A stretch of DNA of 12,040 bases, taken from assembly GCA_002316345.1 (NCBI GenBank), contig DCDI01000247.1, forward strand, positions 1 through 12,040. Reading direction: 5' to 3'. The position numbers and the translations under genes are program-made. Below the pieces are notes generated by a model. The model worked only from the letters and a program-made list of their open reading frames with translations. It made no database searches and was not told the DNA's origin. Below, piece by piece: positions 1 through 7,101 of this stretch; positions within the stretch are counted from its first letter, which is position 1; each line of letters begins with the position of its first letter. The stretch is from Phyllobacteriaceae bacterium UBA1059. GTDB lineage: Bacteria; Pseudomonadota; Alphaproteobacteria; Rhizobiales; Rhizobiaceae.

Positions 1-1
1 A

Positions 2-868
2 ACGCTGCTGCATCGCAGCGGCCGTACGGGTCGTGCCGGCCGCAAGGGCGTGTCGGTGCTGATCGTGCCGCAATCCGGGCGCAAGCGCGTGGAACGCCTG
101 CTGAGCTCGGCCAACGTCCAGGCCAACTGGGCGCGTCCGCCTTCGGCCGACGAGGTTCTGGCGCGTGACAATGAGCGCATCCTGGCCGATCCGGTCTTCA
201 CCGAGCCGCTGAGCGAGGATGAAGCGCCCTTCGTCACCGAACTGCTTGCCAAGCATGGCGCCGAGGCGATTGCCGCAGCCTATGTCCGCACCTTCCGCGC
301 CAAGAACTCGGCGCCGGAAGATCTGATGGAAATCGCCGTCACCGGCGCGCCTGTTCCGTCCGAAAAGCGCGTCGAGCGCCGCGACGAGTTCGGGGAAAGC
401 ATCTGGATCTCGCTGTCGGTTGGCCGCAAGCAGAATGCCGAACCGCGCTGGCTCATTCCGATGCTGTGCAAGGCCGGCAAACTGTCGAAGAGCGATATCG
501 GCCAGATCAAGCTGCAACAGGACGAGAGCCTGGTTCAGCTGGAAGCCCAGGCCGGCAACCGCTTCCTGCAAGCGTTGGGCAATCGCACGCTGGAACGCGG
601 CATCACCGCTCGCGCCATCGAGGGCACACCGGATTTTGGTGCCCCATCCGGCGGTTACGAGAAGCGCGGACCGAAGAAGCCAGCCCATCGCGGTCAGGGT
701 CCGAAGCCGGAAGGCAATTGGGCGAAGCCGGCGGCTAAAAAGCCTTATGCCAAGAAGGAAGGCGGCTTCGACAAGCCCTGGGCGGACAAGGGTCCGAAGA
801 AGAGCAAGTCCTTCGGTGACAAGCCCCATGCGCCCGGCGGCAAGAAGTCCAAGCGCAAGCCGGACTAA
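2..868 (+). CDS. DEAD-box ATP-dependent RNA helicase, C-terminal part (5' end outside window)
   Basis: The reading frame is open from base 2, so the true start lies upstream; 288 residues are visible. It begins in helicase motif VI (HRSGRTGRAG, visible residues 4-13), the arginine-finger motif closing the second RecA-like domain. Residues about 75-195 look like a DbpA/CsdA-type RNA-binding domain of RRM-like fold, including ISLSVGRKQ and a following LCKAGKLSKSDIGQIKL stretch. The last ~75 residues form a low-complexity tail rich in Lys, Gly and Pro (GPKKP, KKPYAKK, GPKKSK), probably disordered and RNA-binding. This layout resembles DeaD/CsdA helicases, which unwind rRNA and structured mRNA during ribosome assembly and cold adaptation. 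The exact paralogue (deaD, rhlE, dbpA) cannot be fixed without the N-terminus. Its TAA is 3 bases from the stop of the convergent hydrolase gene, and no intrinsic terminator is visible between them. Confidence 0.92.
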   Translation, partial: TLLHRSGRTGRAGRKGVSVLIVPQSGRKRVERLLSSANVQANWARPPSADEVLARDNERILADPVFTEPLSEDEAPFVTELLAKHGAEAIAAAYVRTFRAKNSAPEDLMEIAVTGAPVPSEKRVERRDEFGESIWISLSVGRKQNAEPRWLIPMLCKAGKLSKSDIGQIKLQQDESLVQLEAQAGNRFLQALGNRTLERGITARAIEGTPDFGAPSGGYEKRGPKKPAHRGQGPKPEGNWAKPAAKKPYAKKEGGFDKPWADKGPKKSKSFGDKPHAPGGKKSKRKPD

Positions 869-871
869 GTT

Positions 872-1537
872 TTACACCTCGATGCCGTCGCCTGCTTCGA
901 TCAGCGAATGGAAGGCGATGCCATCGCGGGCCAGGAACTTGGCATAAGTCTGATGCCGCGCCTTAATGAAGAAGTCGCGGCAATAGCCTTCATGCACCCC
1001 AAGCACCGCCTTCGGCTTCAGGTCGCGGGCGAACGCATAAGCGCCTGTTTCGGTCAAAAAAGGCGCGGTGACCGGCAGGATCAGCAGGTCCATGCCCTTG
1101 TGATCGGCCAGCCGCGGATCGAAGGAATCGACGACATGCAGGATGCGGTCGTCAATTACGAAGGCCGTCACCTCCGGCAGGCTATCGTCGAGAATATCCT
1201 CGTGCTTGACGGTGATCGCCTCGAAGCCGATCGCGCCAAGTGAGAACCGGTCACCGTCGCCGATCACCCGCGCTACCACCATCCCTTCTTCCGCAAGCTT
1301 CGCCGCGACCTCGGCATTACCGGTGACCTCCGCCCCACTCAGCCGCACGATCGCCTTCAAGGCGGCGATATCCAGATGATCGGGATGGGTGTGGGTGATC
1401 AGGATCTGCCTGATATCCTCGAAGTCGGCGACATTCACGCGGTCTTCGATAAAGGACAGGAAGCCCGGATCGATCAGGACCTTCGTGCCGTCCTTTTCCA
1501 GAACCAGGCAGGAATGAATGAATTTGCGGATCAACAT
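872..1537 (-). CDS. Metallo-beta-lactamase-fold metal-dependent hydrolase (UlaG-like)
   Basis: A 221-residue single-domain MBL-fold protein, probably cytoplasmic as no signal peptide is visible. The metal-binding motif THTHPDHLD supplies H49, H51, D53 and H54. Later candidate ligands are H112 (KHED), D137 (HVVDS) and H182 (GVHEG). The N-terminus (LVLEKDGTKVLIDPG) is typical of small UlaG/UPF0173-type hydrolases, which bind two metal ions and activate water. The substrate cannot be predicted. The ATG at 1537 is chosen over an upstream start at 1588 because GGAGG (1546-1542 on this strand) lies 4 bases before it and family homology begins at MLIRKF. It is divergent from selO across 93 bp and convergent with the helicase gene. 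Confidence 0.88.
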   Translation of the reverse strand: MLIRKFIHSCLVLEKDGTKVLIDPGFLSFIEDRVNVADFEDIRQILITHTHPDHLDIAALKAIVRLSGAEVTGNAEVAAKLAEEGMVVARVIGDGDRFSLGAIGFEAITVKHEDILDDSLPEVTAFVIDDRILHVVDSFDPRLADHKGMDLLILPVTAPFLTETGAYAFARDLKPKAVLGVHEGYCRDFFIKARHQTYAKFLARDGIAFHSLIEAGDGIEV

Positions 1538-1630
1538 GCGGCCTCCGGGGGTTAGGACCAGAGCGCTCTCACGAAGCAGCGCGCCCATACCTATCTAAGG
1601 TGACACCTAGCGCGGAACCGGGAAGCGACG
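1538..1630. promoter_or_regulatory. Divergent intergenic region between MBL hydrolase and selO, with two short palindromes
   Basis: This 93-bp gap must hold the promoters of both divergent genes. It contains a perfect 10-bp palindrome AGAGCGCTCT (1560-1569) and an 11-bp dyad AGGTGACACCT (1598-1608), with a further ACCT at 1589-1592, so ACCT/AGGT half-sites recur about every 9 bases. GGAAG (1621-1625), 5 bases before the selO ATG, is its likely ribosome binding site. No convincing -35/-10 pair is visible. The regulatory role of the palindromes is inference. Confidence 0.3.
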
Positions 1631-3103
1631 ATGACCCTGCCCTTCGACAATTCTTATGCCCGTTTGCCCGAGCGCTTTTTCGCGCCGTTTCAGCCAAGTA
1701 CAGTGTCGGCGCCGCTTCTGATCCAGCTCAACGAGCCGCTGGCGGAAGAGCTTGGCCTTGATGCCGAATGGCTGAAAAGCCCGGAGGGCCTGCAGATGCT
1801 GGCCGGCAACAGCTTTCCGGAAGGCGCGCAGCCCATTGCCATGGCTTACGCCGGCCACCAGTTCGGGCAGTTCTCACCGCAGCTGGGCGATGGTCGCGCA
1901 ACCTTGCTGGGCGAAGTGGTCGATATCAAAGGCCGTCGCCGCGACATCCAGCTGAAGGGGTCTGGCCCTACGCCATTCTCGCGGCGCGGTGATGGTCGTG
2001 CGGCGATCGGGCCGGTGCTGCGCGAATATATCGTCAGCGAAGCCATGTCCGCGATGGGCATTCCCACGACACGTGCGCTGGCAGCTGTCTCCACCGGCGA
2101 TCCGGTTTATCGCGAAACCGTGCTGCCGGGTGCTGTTCTGACACGCGTCGGGGCCAGCCATATCCGAGTCGGCACGTTCCAGTTCTTTGCCGCGCGCAGC
2201 GACGAGGAAGCCGTGAAGCTGCTCGCCGACCATGCCATCGCCCGGCATTACCCGAATGCGGCGAAGGCCGAAATTCCCTATCGTGCACTGCTGGAAGCCG
2301 TGATCGCGGCGCAGGCCTCATTAGTTGCGCGCTGGATGGGCGTTGGCTTCATCCATGGCGTGATGAACACCGACAATATGGCCGTGTCGGGCGAGACGAT
2401 CGATTACGGTCCCTGCGCTTTCCTCGATACCTACGATCCCGCCAAAGTGTTTTCCTCGATCGACCAAGGCGGCCGCTACGCTTATGCCAACCAGCCGGGC
2501 ATTGCGCAGTGGAACCTGGCGCGTCTTGCCGAAGCGCTCTTGCCGCTGCTGCATGAGGACCGCGACGAAGGCGTAAAGATCGCGCAGGCGCTGATTGCCG
2601 GTTTCCGCGCTCCTTTCGAGCAGGCTTACATGGCCGTGCTGCGCGCAAAGTTCGGGCTGCTGACGGAGGAAGAGGCGGATGGCGACCTCATGCAGGGCTT
2701 CCTCGACCGGATGGCGGAAGGCGGCGCGGATTTCACCCGCACCTTCCGTGCCCTGAATGCTGCGGCGGGGGACCCGGAACGGGACCGCGATGTCCGCGCC
2801 GAGTTCATCGACCCGATGCTGTACGAAACCTGGGCACCGGACTGGCGCGCGCGGCTTGCTTGCGAGCCGGGACAGGACGACGCCCGTTCTGAGGTGATGC
2901 GGCTGGCCAATCCCGCCTTCATCCCGCGCAACCACCGCATCGAGGAAGCGATCAAGGCGGCGGTCGAGAACGCCGACTTCACGCTGTTCCACCGCCTCAA
3001 CACCGTCTTGGCGCGACCCTTCGACGATCAGCCCGAACAGGCCGATCTTGCGGTTGCGCCGGAGCCGGATCAGCGGGTCATGCGCACCTTCTGCGGTACG
3101 TGA
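1631..3103 (+). CDS. selO: SelO/YdiU family protein adenylyltransferase (AMPylase pseudokinase)
   Basis: A 490-residue protein of normal family length. SelO enzymes have a kinase fold with flipped ATP and transfer AMP to Ser/Thr/Tyr of target proteins, linked to oxidative-stress responses. Conserved blocks seen: AYAGHQFGQFSPQLGDGRA (72-90), QLKGSGPTPFSRRGDGRA (107-124), REYIVSEAM (131-139), MNTDNM (245-250) and the DYG metal motif (258-260). By a constant 4-residue offset from the characterised Pseudomonas SelO, the probable ATP/metal residues are K109, E132, D248, N249 and D258, all present. The C-terminus keeps the family cysteine (C488 in FCGT). The Cys that pairs with it in E. coli YdiU is absent here (see findings). 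The ATG at 1631 has GGAAG 5 bases upstream. Its TGA abuts the stop codon of the convergent peptidase gene. Confidence 0.95.
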   Translation: MTLPFDNSYARLPERFFAPFQPSTVSAPLLIQLNEPLAEELGLDAEWLKSPEGLQMLAGNSFPEGAQPIAMAYAGHQFGQFSPQLGDGRATLLGEVVDIKGRRRDIQLKGSGPTPFSRRGDGRAAIGPVLREYIVSEAMSAMGIPTTRALAAVSTGDPVYRETVLPGAVLTRVGASHIRVGTFQFFAARSDEEAVKLLADHAIARHYPNAAKAEIPYRALLEAVIAAQASLVARWMGVGFIHGVMNTDNMAVSGETIDYGPCAFLDTYDPAKVFSSIDQGGRYAYANQPGIAQWNLARLAEALLPLLHEDRDEGVKIAQALIAGFRAPFEQAYMAVLRAKFGLLTEEEADGDLMQGFLDRMAEGGADFTRTFRALNAAAGDPERDRDVRAEFIDPMLYETWAPDWRARLACEPGQDDARSEVMRLANPAFIPRNHRIEEAIKAAVENADFTLFHRLNTVLARPFDDQPEQADLAVAPEPDQRVMRTFCGT

Positions 3104-4750
3104 TCAGCCGAGCGCCCGGCGGGTAAGATCGATCAACAAGCGCGGCAGGATGTCGAAGCCATAGGGCACATGGATGCGCTCAAGCGGGGTATGATAATCG
3201 CGGCCCCATGGTCCGAGATTGATCGTCGGAACGCCTGCAACGCCGCCTTGTGCCGGCCAACGAATGCCGGCGGTCCACATCGGGGTGTTGGCGGCAACGA
3301 CAGCCAGATCCGCCTCGTCGGCTTCGCCAAAGAAGCTCATATCGGAAATGCCGGCGAAATGGCCGGTGGTTTTCAGCGATACGCCGTATTGGCTTTGTGC
3401 CGAATTAGCGAGCGCTTCCGCTGCCTGATGCAGCTTGCGTGCGGCCGGCGCCTCAGACAGGTTGGTGGGAAGATAGGGGATCGAGCCGAAGCCCAGCACG
3501 ATCGCCGGGCCTGAAAACCCGCTCAGCATCCAGGTGCGTTCCGTCAAGCGGCGGCATTGTTCGGGCAAAGACAGGCTGCTTGCCGCCAACTCACCAGCGA
3601 ACTGTTCGATCAGGGAGGCGTGGTTGGCGTCAACCGCGACCGCCTTTTCCAGCAGCGCTTCATAGCGGTAAAGCGTGATCGGCCGATCGAGAACGGTTTC
3701 TCGACCCAGGCTTCGGGTTCCGGCCAGCCGCTTCTTCAGACCTTCGAGAAACGTATCTGCGGCTTCGCGGCACAGCGCCTCGAAGCTGTTCATCACCGTT
3801 TCGGGAGAGCGGCGATAGCTCAGCACGTTGAACGTCGCGAAGGCTGTGCCCGGCGTCGTCACATCATAGCCCGGCTTGCCGTCGCTGAGGCTGAGCAGGC
3901 TCGGCAAGGTTCCCGGCGTTTCGCCCGCGCTGTCATCAGTGAGTTCCGGCGCCCATTCCACCCGCGCCGCGATCGCACCTGCTAGAGCGCCGGCATTGAT
4001 GCCAGCCAGTGGGAAGCCGCTATGAGCGGGAACACCCACGACATAAGCGGTCGGCAGCACCTTGCCGATCGTACCCAGCGCGATCACGCGCCCGCGGTGA
4101 CCGTCTTCGCTATCGTCCGAAATCGCATCGAGATTGACCGCGCCGACGAGATCCAGCTCCTTGTTTCGCGCGATCTGCGGCAGCATCGCAGCGGCAGCGC
4201 GCGCGCCGACGGAATTCACCTCTTCATCGGGAACGGCCAGGAACAGAAGATTGCCGCTGCGGCTTTGGTCTGCAACGAAATCGGCACAGACGGCGAGGCC
4301 TGCCGCAAGACCCGCCTTCATGTCGAGAAGACCGCGGCCAGGCATGAAGTCGCCGCTTGTAAGATCTGCCTTTGCGCGCTGCTCGGCTGCGGTGTGGGCG
4401 GCGGTTTCCAGCCGCAATTTCAGTCGCTCGGCAAGCGCATCAGGTTGGGTGGCAAAAGCGCGTAGGTCGCCGTAATCGTCGATGCTGACTGTATCGAAAT
4501 GGCCGGTCAGGATCAGCGTTTCGCGCCCGCTGCCGCGCAGCAGCATGGCGACGCAATGCCGACTATCCCCTTCTCGAACCGGGAAGCTCCAGCATTCGGC
4601 ACCGGCAAAGATCGGATCGGCGGCCAGCGCATCGCGCAGCCACGGTCCGAGTGCCGCTTCGCCGGCACCGCCGCTGACACTCTCAATTTCCGTCAGCGCC
4701 AGCGCCCACCGGCGCGTGATCGCGGCTGTTTGTTCCTGTCCAAGCACCAT
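3104..4750 (-). CDS. M20 family metallopeptidase, RocB-like (arginine utilisation protein family)
   Basis: A 548-residue M20-type zinc amidohydrolase, close in length to Bacillus RocB (about 560 residues). Visible motifs: TGHFDTV (82-88, H84 zinc ligand and D86), GRGLLDMKAGLAAG (138-151, D143 as bridging ligand) and AVPDEEVNSVGAR (172-184, E176 catalytic base and E177). The C-terminal GRDYHTPLERIHVPYGF supplies the last zinc-site histidine. Members hydrolyse amide bonds of small peptides or acylated amino acids; RocB's own reaction is not firmly established, so the substrate is unknown. It looks cytoplasmic, with no signal peptide. The ATG at 4750 is preferred over an upstream TTG at 4798 because GGAGGG (4761-4756) lies 5 bases before it. 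It is divergent from psuK across 179 bp, so shared regulation with pseudouridine catabolism is possible. Confidence 0.88.
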   Translation of the reverse strand: MVLGQEQTAAITRRWALALTEIESVSGGAGEAALGPWLRDALAADPIFAGAECWSFPVREGDSRHCVAMLLRGSGRETLILTGHFDTVSIDDYGDLRAFATQPDALAERLKLRLETAAHTAAEQRAKADLTSGDFMPGRGLLDMKAGLAAGLAVCADFVADQSRSGNLLFLAVPDEEVNSVGARAAAAMLPQIARNKELDLVGAVNLDAISDDSEDGHRGRVIALGTIGKVLPTAYVVGVPAHSGFPLAGINAGALAGAIAARVEWAPELTDDSAGETPGTLPSLLSLSDGKPGYDVTTPGTAFATFNVLSYRRSPETVMNSFEALCREAADTFLEGLKKRLAGTRSLGRETVLDRPITLYRYEALLEKAVAVDANHASLIEQFAGELAASSLSLPEQCRRLTERTWMLSGFSGPAIVLGFGSIPYLPTNLSEAPAARKLHQAAEALANSAQSQYGVSLKTTGHFAGISDMSFFGEADEADLAVVAANTPMWTAGIRWPAQGGVAGVPTINLGPWGRDYHTPLERIHVPYGFDILPRLLIDLTRRALG

Positions 4751-4803
4751 GTCGTCCCTCCGTTCAGCCAGCTTGGAAGGCGCGGTGATCCAAGGCAAGC
4801 GGC

Positions 4804-4874
4804 TTTTGTAGAGACATCAAGAATGCGGGTACGCTATCTACAAACAGATGTTGACGTGATAGTCATGTGTTGTA
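4804..4874. promoter_or_regulatory. Candidate operator region: three spaced TTGTA/TACAA elements between rocB-like gene and psuK
   Basis: TTGTA occurs at 4806-4810, its inverse TACAA at 4839-4843, and TTGTA again at 4870-4874; centres are 33 and 31 bp apart, about three helical turns. The first two form a perfect 8-bp inverted repeat, TTTGTAGA (4805-4812) and TCTACAAA (4837-4844). The second and third lie in an imperfect dyad, TACAAACAGATG (4839-4850) and CATGTGTTGTA (4864-4874), which also encloses TGAC-N6-GTCA (4852-4865). Placement between divergent promoters suits a regulator looping site. The regulator is unknown; the HTH domain of PsuK itself is one candidate. Confidence 0.35.
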
Positions 4875-4878
4875 AATG
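4851..4878 (+). promoter_or_regulatory. Possible sigma-70 promoter for psuK-psuG
   Basis: TTGACG (4851-4856) is a good -35 element. After a 16-base spacer, TAAATG (4873-4878) is a poor -10 match. Alphaproteobacterial promoters often keep TTGAC and tolerate weak -10 boxes. The initiation site would fall near 4885, giving a leader of about 45 bases to the ATG at 4930. The -35 overlaps the putative dyads described for 4804-4874, which would suit repression. Confidence 0.35.
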
Positions 4879-4929
4879 GCTTAAGGGAACGCGACTGACC
4901 CTACCTTGCTGAAAGATATAAGTGGATCG

Positions 4930-6045
4930 ATGGACGACCTTGGCACGCAGGAACAAGCCGTCCTCCAGCTGATCACGGCGAACCCCTTCCTTGGTCAGCA
5001 GGAAATCGCCACCTCGCTCGGTCTGGCCCGCTCCACCGTCGCCGCGCATATCGTTGCGCTGGTGAACAAGGGCTATGTTCTCGGTCGCGGTTATGTTCTG
5101 CCGGCCTCGCAGCGCATGGTCTGCCTGGGCGGCGCTGTGTTCGACCGCAAATATCACGCCAAGCGCCCGCTGATCTTCGAGACCTCCAATCCCGTCAACA
5201 GCCACCGTTCCTTCGGTGGCGTTGCGCGCAACGTTGCGGAAAATCTTGCGCGGCTCGGCGTCGATCTCGGCTTCGTGTCGATCGTTGGCGATGACGAGAC
5301 CGGCCGCGCATTGACGCGCCACCTCGCCGATCTCGGCGCCGATGTCAGCCAGGTCATCACGACATCCGAACGTCCCACCGCCGAATATGCCGCCATCCTT
5401 GGCGTCGAGAACGAGCTGGTGCTCGGCATCGCGGATATGGACGTGTTCGACCTGTTCTCACCCGCGCATCTCGACCGTATCTGGCCGCATCTGGCTTCAG
5501 CGGCCTGGGTCTTCATGGACTGCAACATGCCGGCCGCAACGATTGAGGCGCTGCTTCAACGCAAGGCTGGCGCGCGCTTCAAGCTGGCGGTGGATACGGT
5601 GTCGACGCCGAAGGCAGCACGACTGCCGAAGGATCTGTCCGGCATCGACCTGCTGTTCACCAACTTTGACGAGGCGAACACGCTGTTGGGTCTCACAGAC
5701 GACGCACGGTTGCAGCCACGCGACGCCGCAGAAGCGTTGCGCGCTGCGGGTGTCGGCGAGGTGATCGTAACCATGGGGGCACAGGGTTATGCCGTGGCGA
5801 CAAGCGCCGGCGTCGAGGTGATGCAGCCTGTGCCCGCCCAGCCCGTTGATGTCACCGGAGCGGGCGACGCCATGATCGCCGGTACGCTTTATCGCGTTCT
5901 TGCCGGCGATCCTCTCCCGCTTGCTGCTCGAACCGGCGCCCTGCTCGCGAGCCTCACCACCGAGAGCGAAGCCAGTGTTCGCCCCGACCTTTCCGCCCGC
6001 TTCCTCGAAGCCGGCATGCATCGCGTTTCCGCCCAGGGTGAATAA
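4930..6045 (+). CDS. psuK: Pseudouridine kinase, PfkB family, with N-terminal winged-helix/HTH domain
   Basis: A 371-residue protein. Residues about 5-58 form a winged-helix DNA-binding domain (LGQQEIATSLGLARSTVAAH, then a wing-like LGRGYVLP). Residues about 62-371 are a PfkB/ribokinase fold: GGVARNVAENLARLG (96-110) is the N-terminal PfkB signature region and DVTGAGDAMIAG (307-318) the second signature, with D313 as catalytic base and GAGD as anion hole. The adjacent psuG gene supports the assignment: PsuK phosphorylates pseudouridine to pseudouridine 5'-phosphate. HTH-PfkB fusions are known (for example E. coli YeiI), so the enzyme may also bind DNA. The ATG at 4930 is preferred over a TTG at 4906 because it follows a purine-rich AGTGGA and begins the HTH directly; the ribosome binding site is weak. 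It lies 31 bases upstream of psuG in an operon. Confidence 0.9.
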   Translation: MDDLGTQEQAVLQLITANPFLGQQEIATSLGLARSTVAAHIVALVNKGYVLGRGYVLPASQRMVCLGGAVFDRKYHAKRPLIFETSNPVNSHRSFGGVARNVAENLARLGVDLGFVSIVGDDETGRALTRHLADLGADVSQVITTSERPTAEYAAILGVENELVLGIADMDVFDLFSPAHLDRIWPHLASAAWVFMDCNMPAATIEALLQRKAGARFKLAVDTVSTPKAARLPKDLSGIDLLFTNFDEANTLLGLTDDARLQPRDAAEALRAAGVGEVIVTMGAQGYAVATSAGVEVMQPVPAQPVDVTGAGDAMIAGTLYRVLAGDPLPLAARTGALLASLTTESEASVRPDLSARFLEAGMHRVSAQGE

Positions 6046-6076
6046 ACCAGCGGGACCAACAAAGAAGGCAGATCTC

Positions 6077-7003
6077 ATGAAAGACCTCATCAAGCTCAGC
6101 GCGGAAGTGGCCGACGCCCTCAAAGCCGGCGCACCGATCGTGGCGCTGGAATCCACCATCATCACCCACGGCATGCCTTATCCTGCCAATCTGGAAATGG
6201 CGCGCGGCGTGGAAGCGCTGATCCGTGCTGAGGGCGCAATTCCCGCCACCATCGCCGTGATCGACGGCGAGTTGCGCGTCGGGTTGGACGATGCCGATTT
6301 GGAAGCACTTGCGCAGGCGAAGACCGTCGTGAAAGCCTCCGGCCGTGATCTCGCCGCCGTGATGGTGCGCAAGCAGACGGCGGGCACCACCGTTTCGGCC
6401 ACGATGCGGCTTGCCGAACTCGCCGGCATCGAAATCTTTGCGACCGGCGGTGTCGGCGGCGTGCATCGCGGCGCCGAGCAGAGTTTTGATATTTCCGCCG
6501 ACCTCACCGAACTCGGCCAGACCGGCACGACCGTGATCTGCGCCGGCGTCAAGTCGATCCTGGATATCGCGAAGACGCTGGAAGTGCTGGAAACCCAGCG
6601 TGTGCCAGTCATCGCCTACGGCTCCGACGACTTCCCCGCCTTCTTCACCCGCTCCAGCGGCTTGAAGGCCGATCACCGCCTCGACTCCGTGGAGGAGATC
6701 GCTCAGGCCATGATCCTGCACCGCGCCATAGGCTCGCAGACCGGCATCCTGATCGCCAATCCGATCCCGGAGGCTGACGCGCTCGATCCATCCTTCATCG
6801 ACGGCACGATCGATGATGCGGTTGCGGAAGCCGATGCCAACGGTGTGACCCGCAAGGAGCTGACACCGTTCCTGCTCGCCAAGATCAATGAGCTCTCGGA
6901 AGGCCGCAGTTTGAAGGCCAATATCGCGCTCGTGCGGAACAATGCGGCAATTGCGGCGAGAATTGCGGTTGCTCATGCCCGTTTTCGGTCTGAAAAGGCC
7001 TGA
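6077..7003 (+). CDS. psuG: Pseudouridine-5'-phosphate glycosidase
   Basis: A 308-residue enzyme that reversibly cleaves pseudouridine 5'-phosphate into uracil and ribose 5-phosphate, completing the PsuK-PsuG route for RNA-derived pseudouridine. Family hallmarks are VALESTIITHGMPYP (22-36), FATGGVGGVHRGAE (121-134) and ICAGVKSILD (154-163). By alignment in mind with E. coli PsuG, the active-site residues are E25, K86, D142 (metal), K159 (Schiff-base lysine) and N282, all present. Length matches the family. AAGAAGG (6062-6068) lies 8 bases before the ATG. It is co-oriented with psuK after a 31-base gap. No pseudouridine transporter gene is nearby. Confidence 0.95.
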   Translation: MKDLIKLSAEVADALKAGAPIVALESTIITHGMPYPANLEMARGVEALIRAEGAIPATIAVIDGELRVGLDDADLEALAQAKTVVKASGRDLAAVMVRKQTAGTTVSATMRLAELAGIEIFATGGVGGVHRGAEQSFDISADLTELGQTGTTVICAGVKSILDIAKTLEVLETQRVPVIAYGSDDFPAFFTRSSGLKADHRLDSVEEIAQAMILHRAIGSQTGILIANPIPEADALDPSFIDGTIDDAVAEADANGVTRKELTPFLLAKINELSEGRSLKANIALVRNNAAIAARIAVAHARFRSEKA

Positions 7004-7014
7004 TCGAGCTGGTA

Positions 7015-7037
7015 TTTCCGGCCGGAATGACCGGAAA
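7015..7037 (+). terminator. Weak hairpin downstream of psuG
   Basis: TTTCCGG (7015-7021) and CCGGAAA (7031-7037) form a perfect 7-bp stem with a 9-base loop, 11 bases after the psuG stop. It is followed by A-rich rather than T-rich sequence, so it is not a canonical intrinsic terminator; it may only protect the 3' end of the mRNA. A second small dyad, CCGA/TCGG, follows at 7041-7054. Confidence 0.3.
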
Positions 7038-7070
7038 AATCCGAGAAATTTCGGTTACTCACAATTAACA

Positions 7071-7094
7071 ATTGCGGCGGACCGCCGCCGCAAT
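7071..7094. repeat. Perfect 10-bp inverted repeat with 4-base loop (hairpin P1)
   Basis: ATTGCGGCGG (7071-7080), loop ACCG (7081-7084), CCGCCGCAAT (7085-7094). This is the strongest stem in the window by eye. On the plus strand no T-run follows. On the minus strand the stem is followed by the moderately T-rich TGTTAATTGT, so it could end a minus-strand transcript. Alternatively it is the first domain of the structured RNA candidate at 7071-7234. Confidence 0.7.
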
Positions 7095-7101
7095 CCCGCT
7101 A

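Noticed and set aside
2321..2992. 223-residue open frame antisense to selO
   Set aside because: No homology recognised and it lies wholly inside the conserved selO gene; GC-rich shadow.
4751..4798. Upstream TTG start adding 16 residues to the RocB-like protein
   Set aside because: It lacks a ribosome binding site, while the ATG at 4750 has GGAGGG at good spacing.
5954..6976. 340-residue open frame antisense to psuG
   Set aside because: It mirrors the strongly conserved psuG frame, has a composition rich in His/Gly/Asp/Arg with no recognisable domain, and is a typical shadow of GC-rich codon use.
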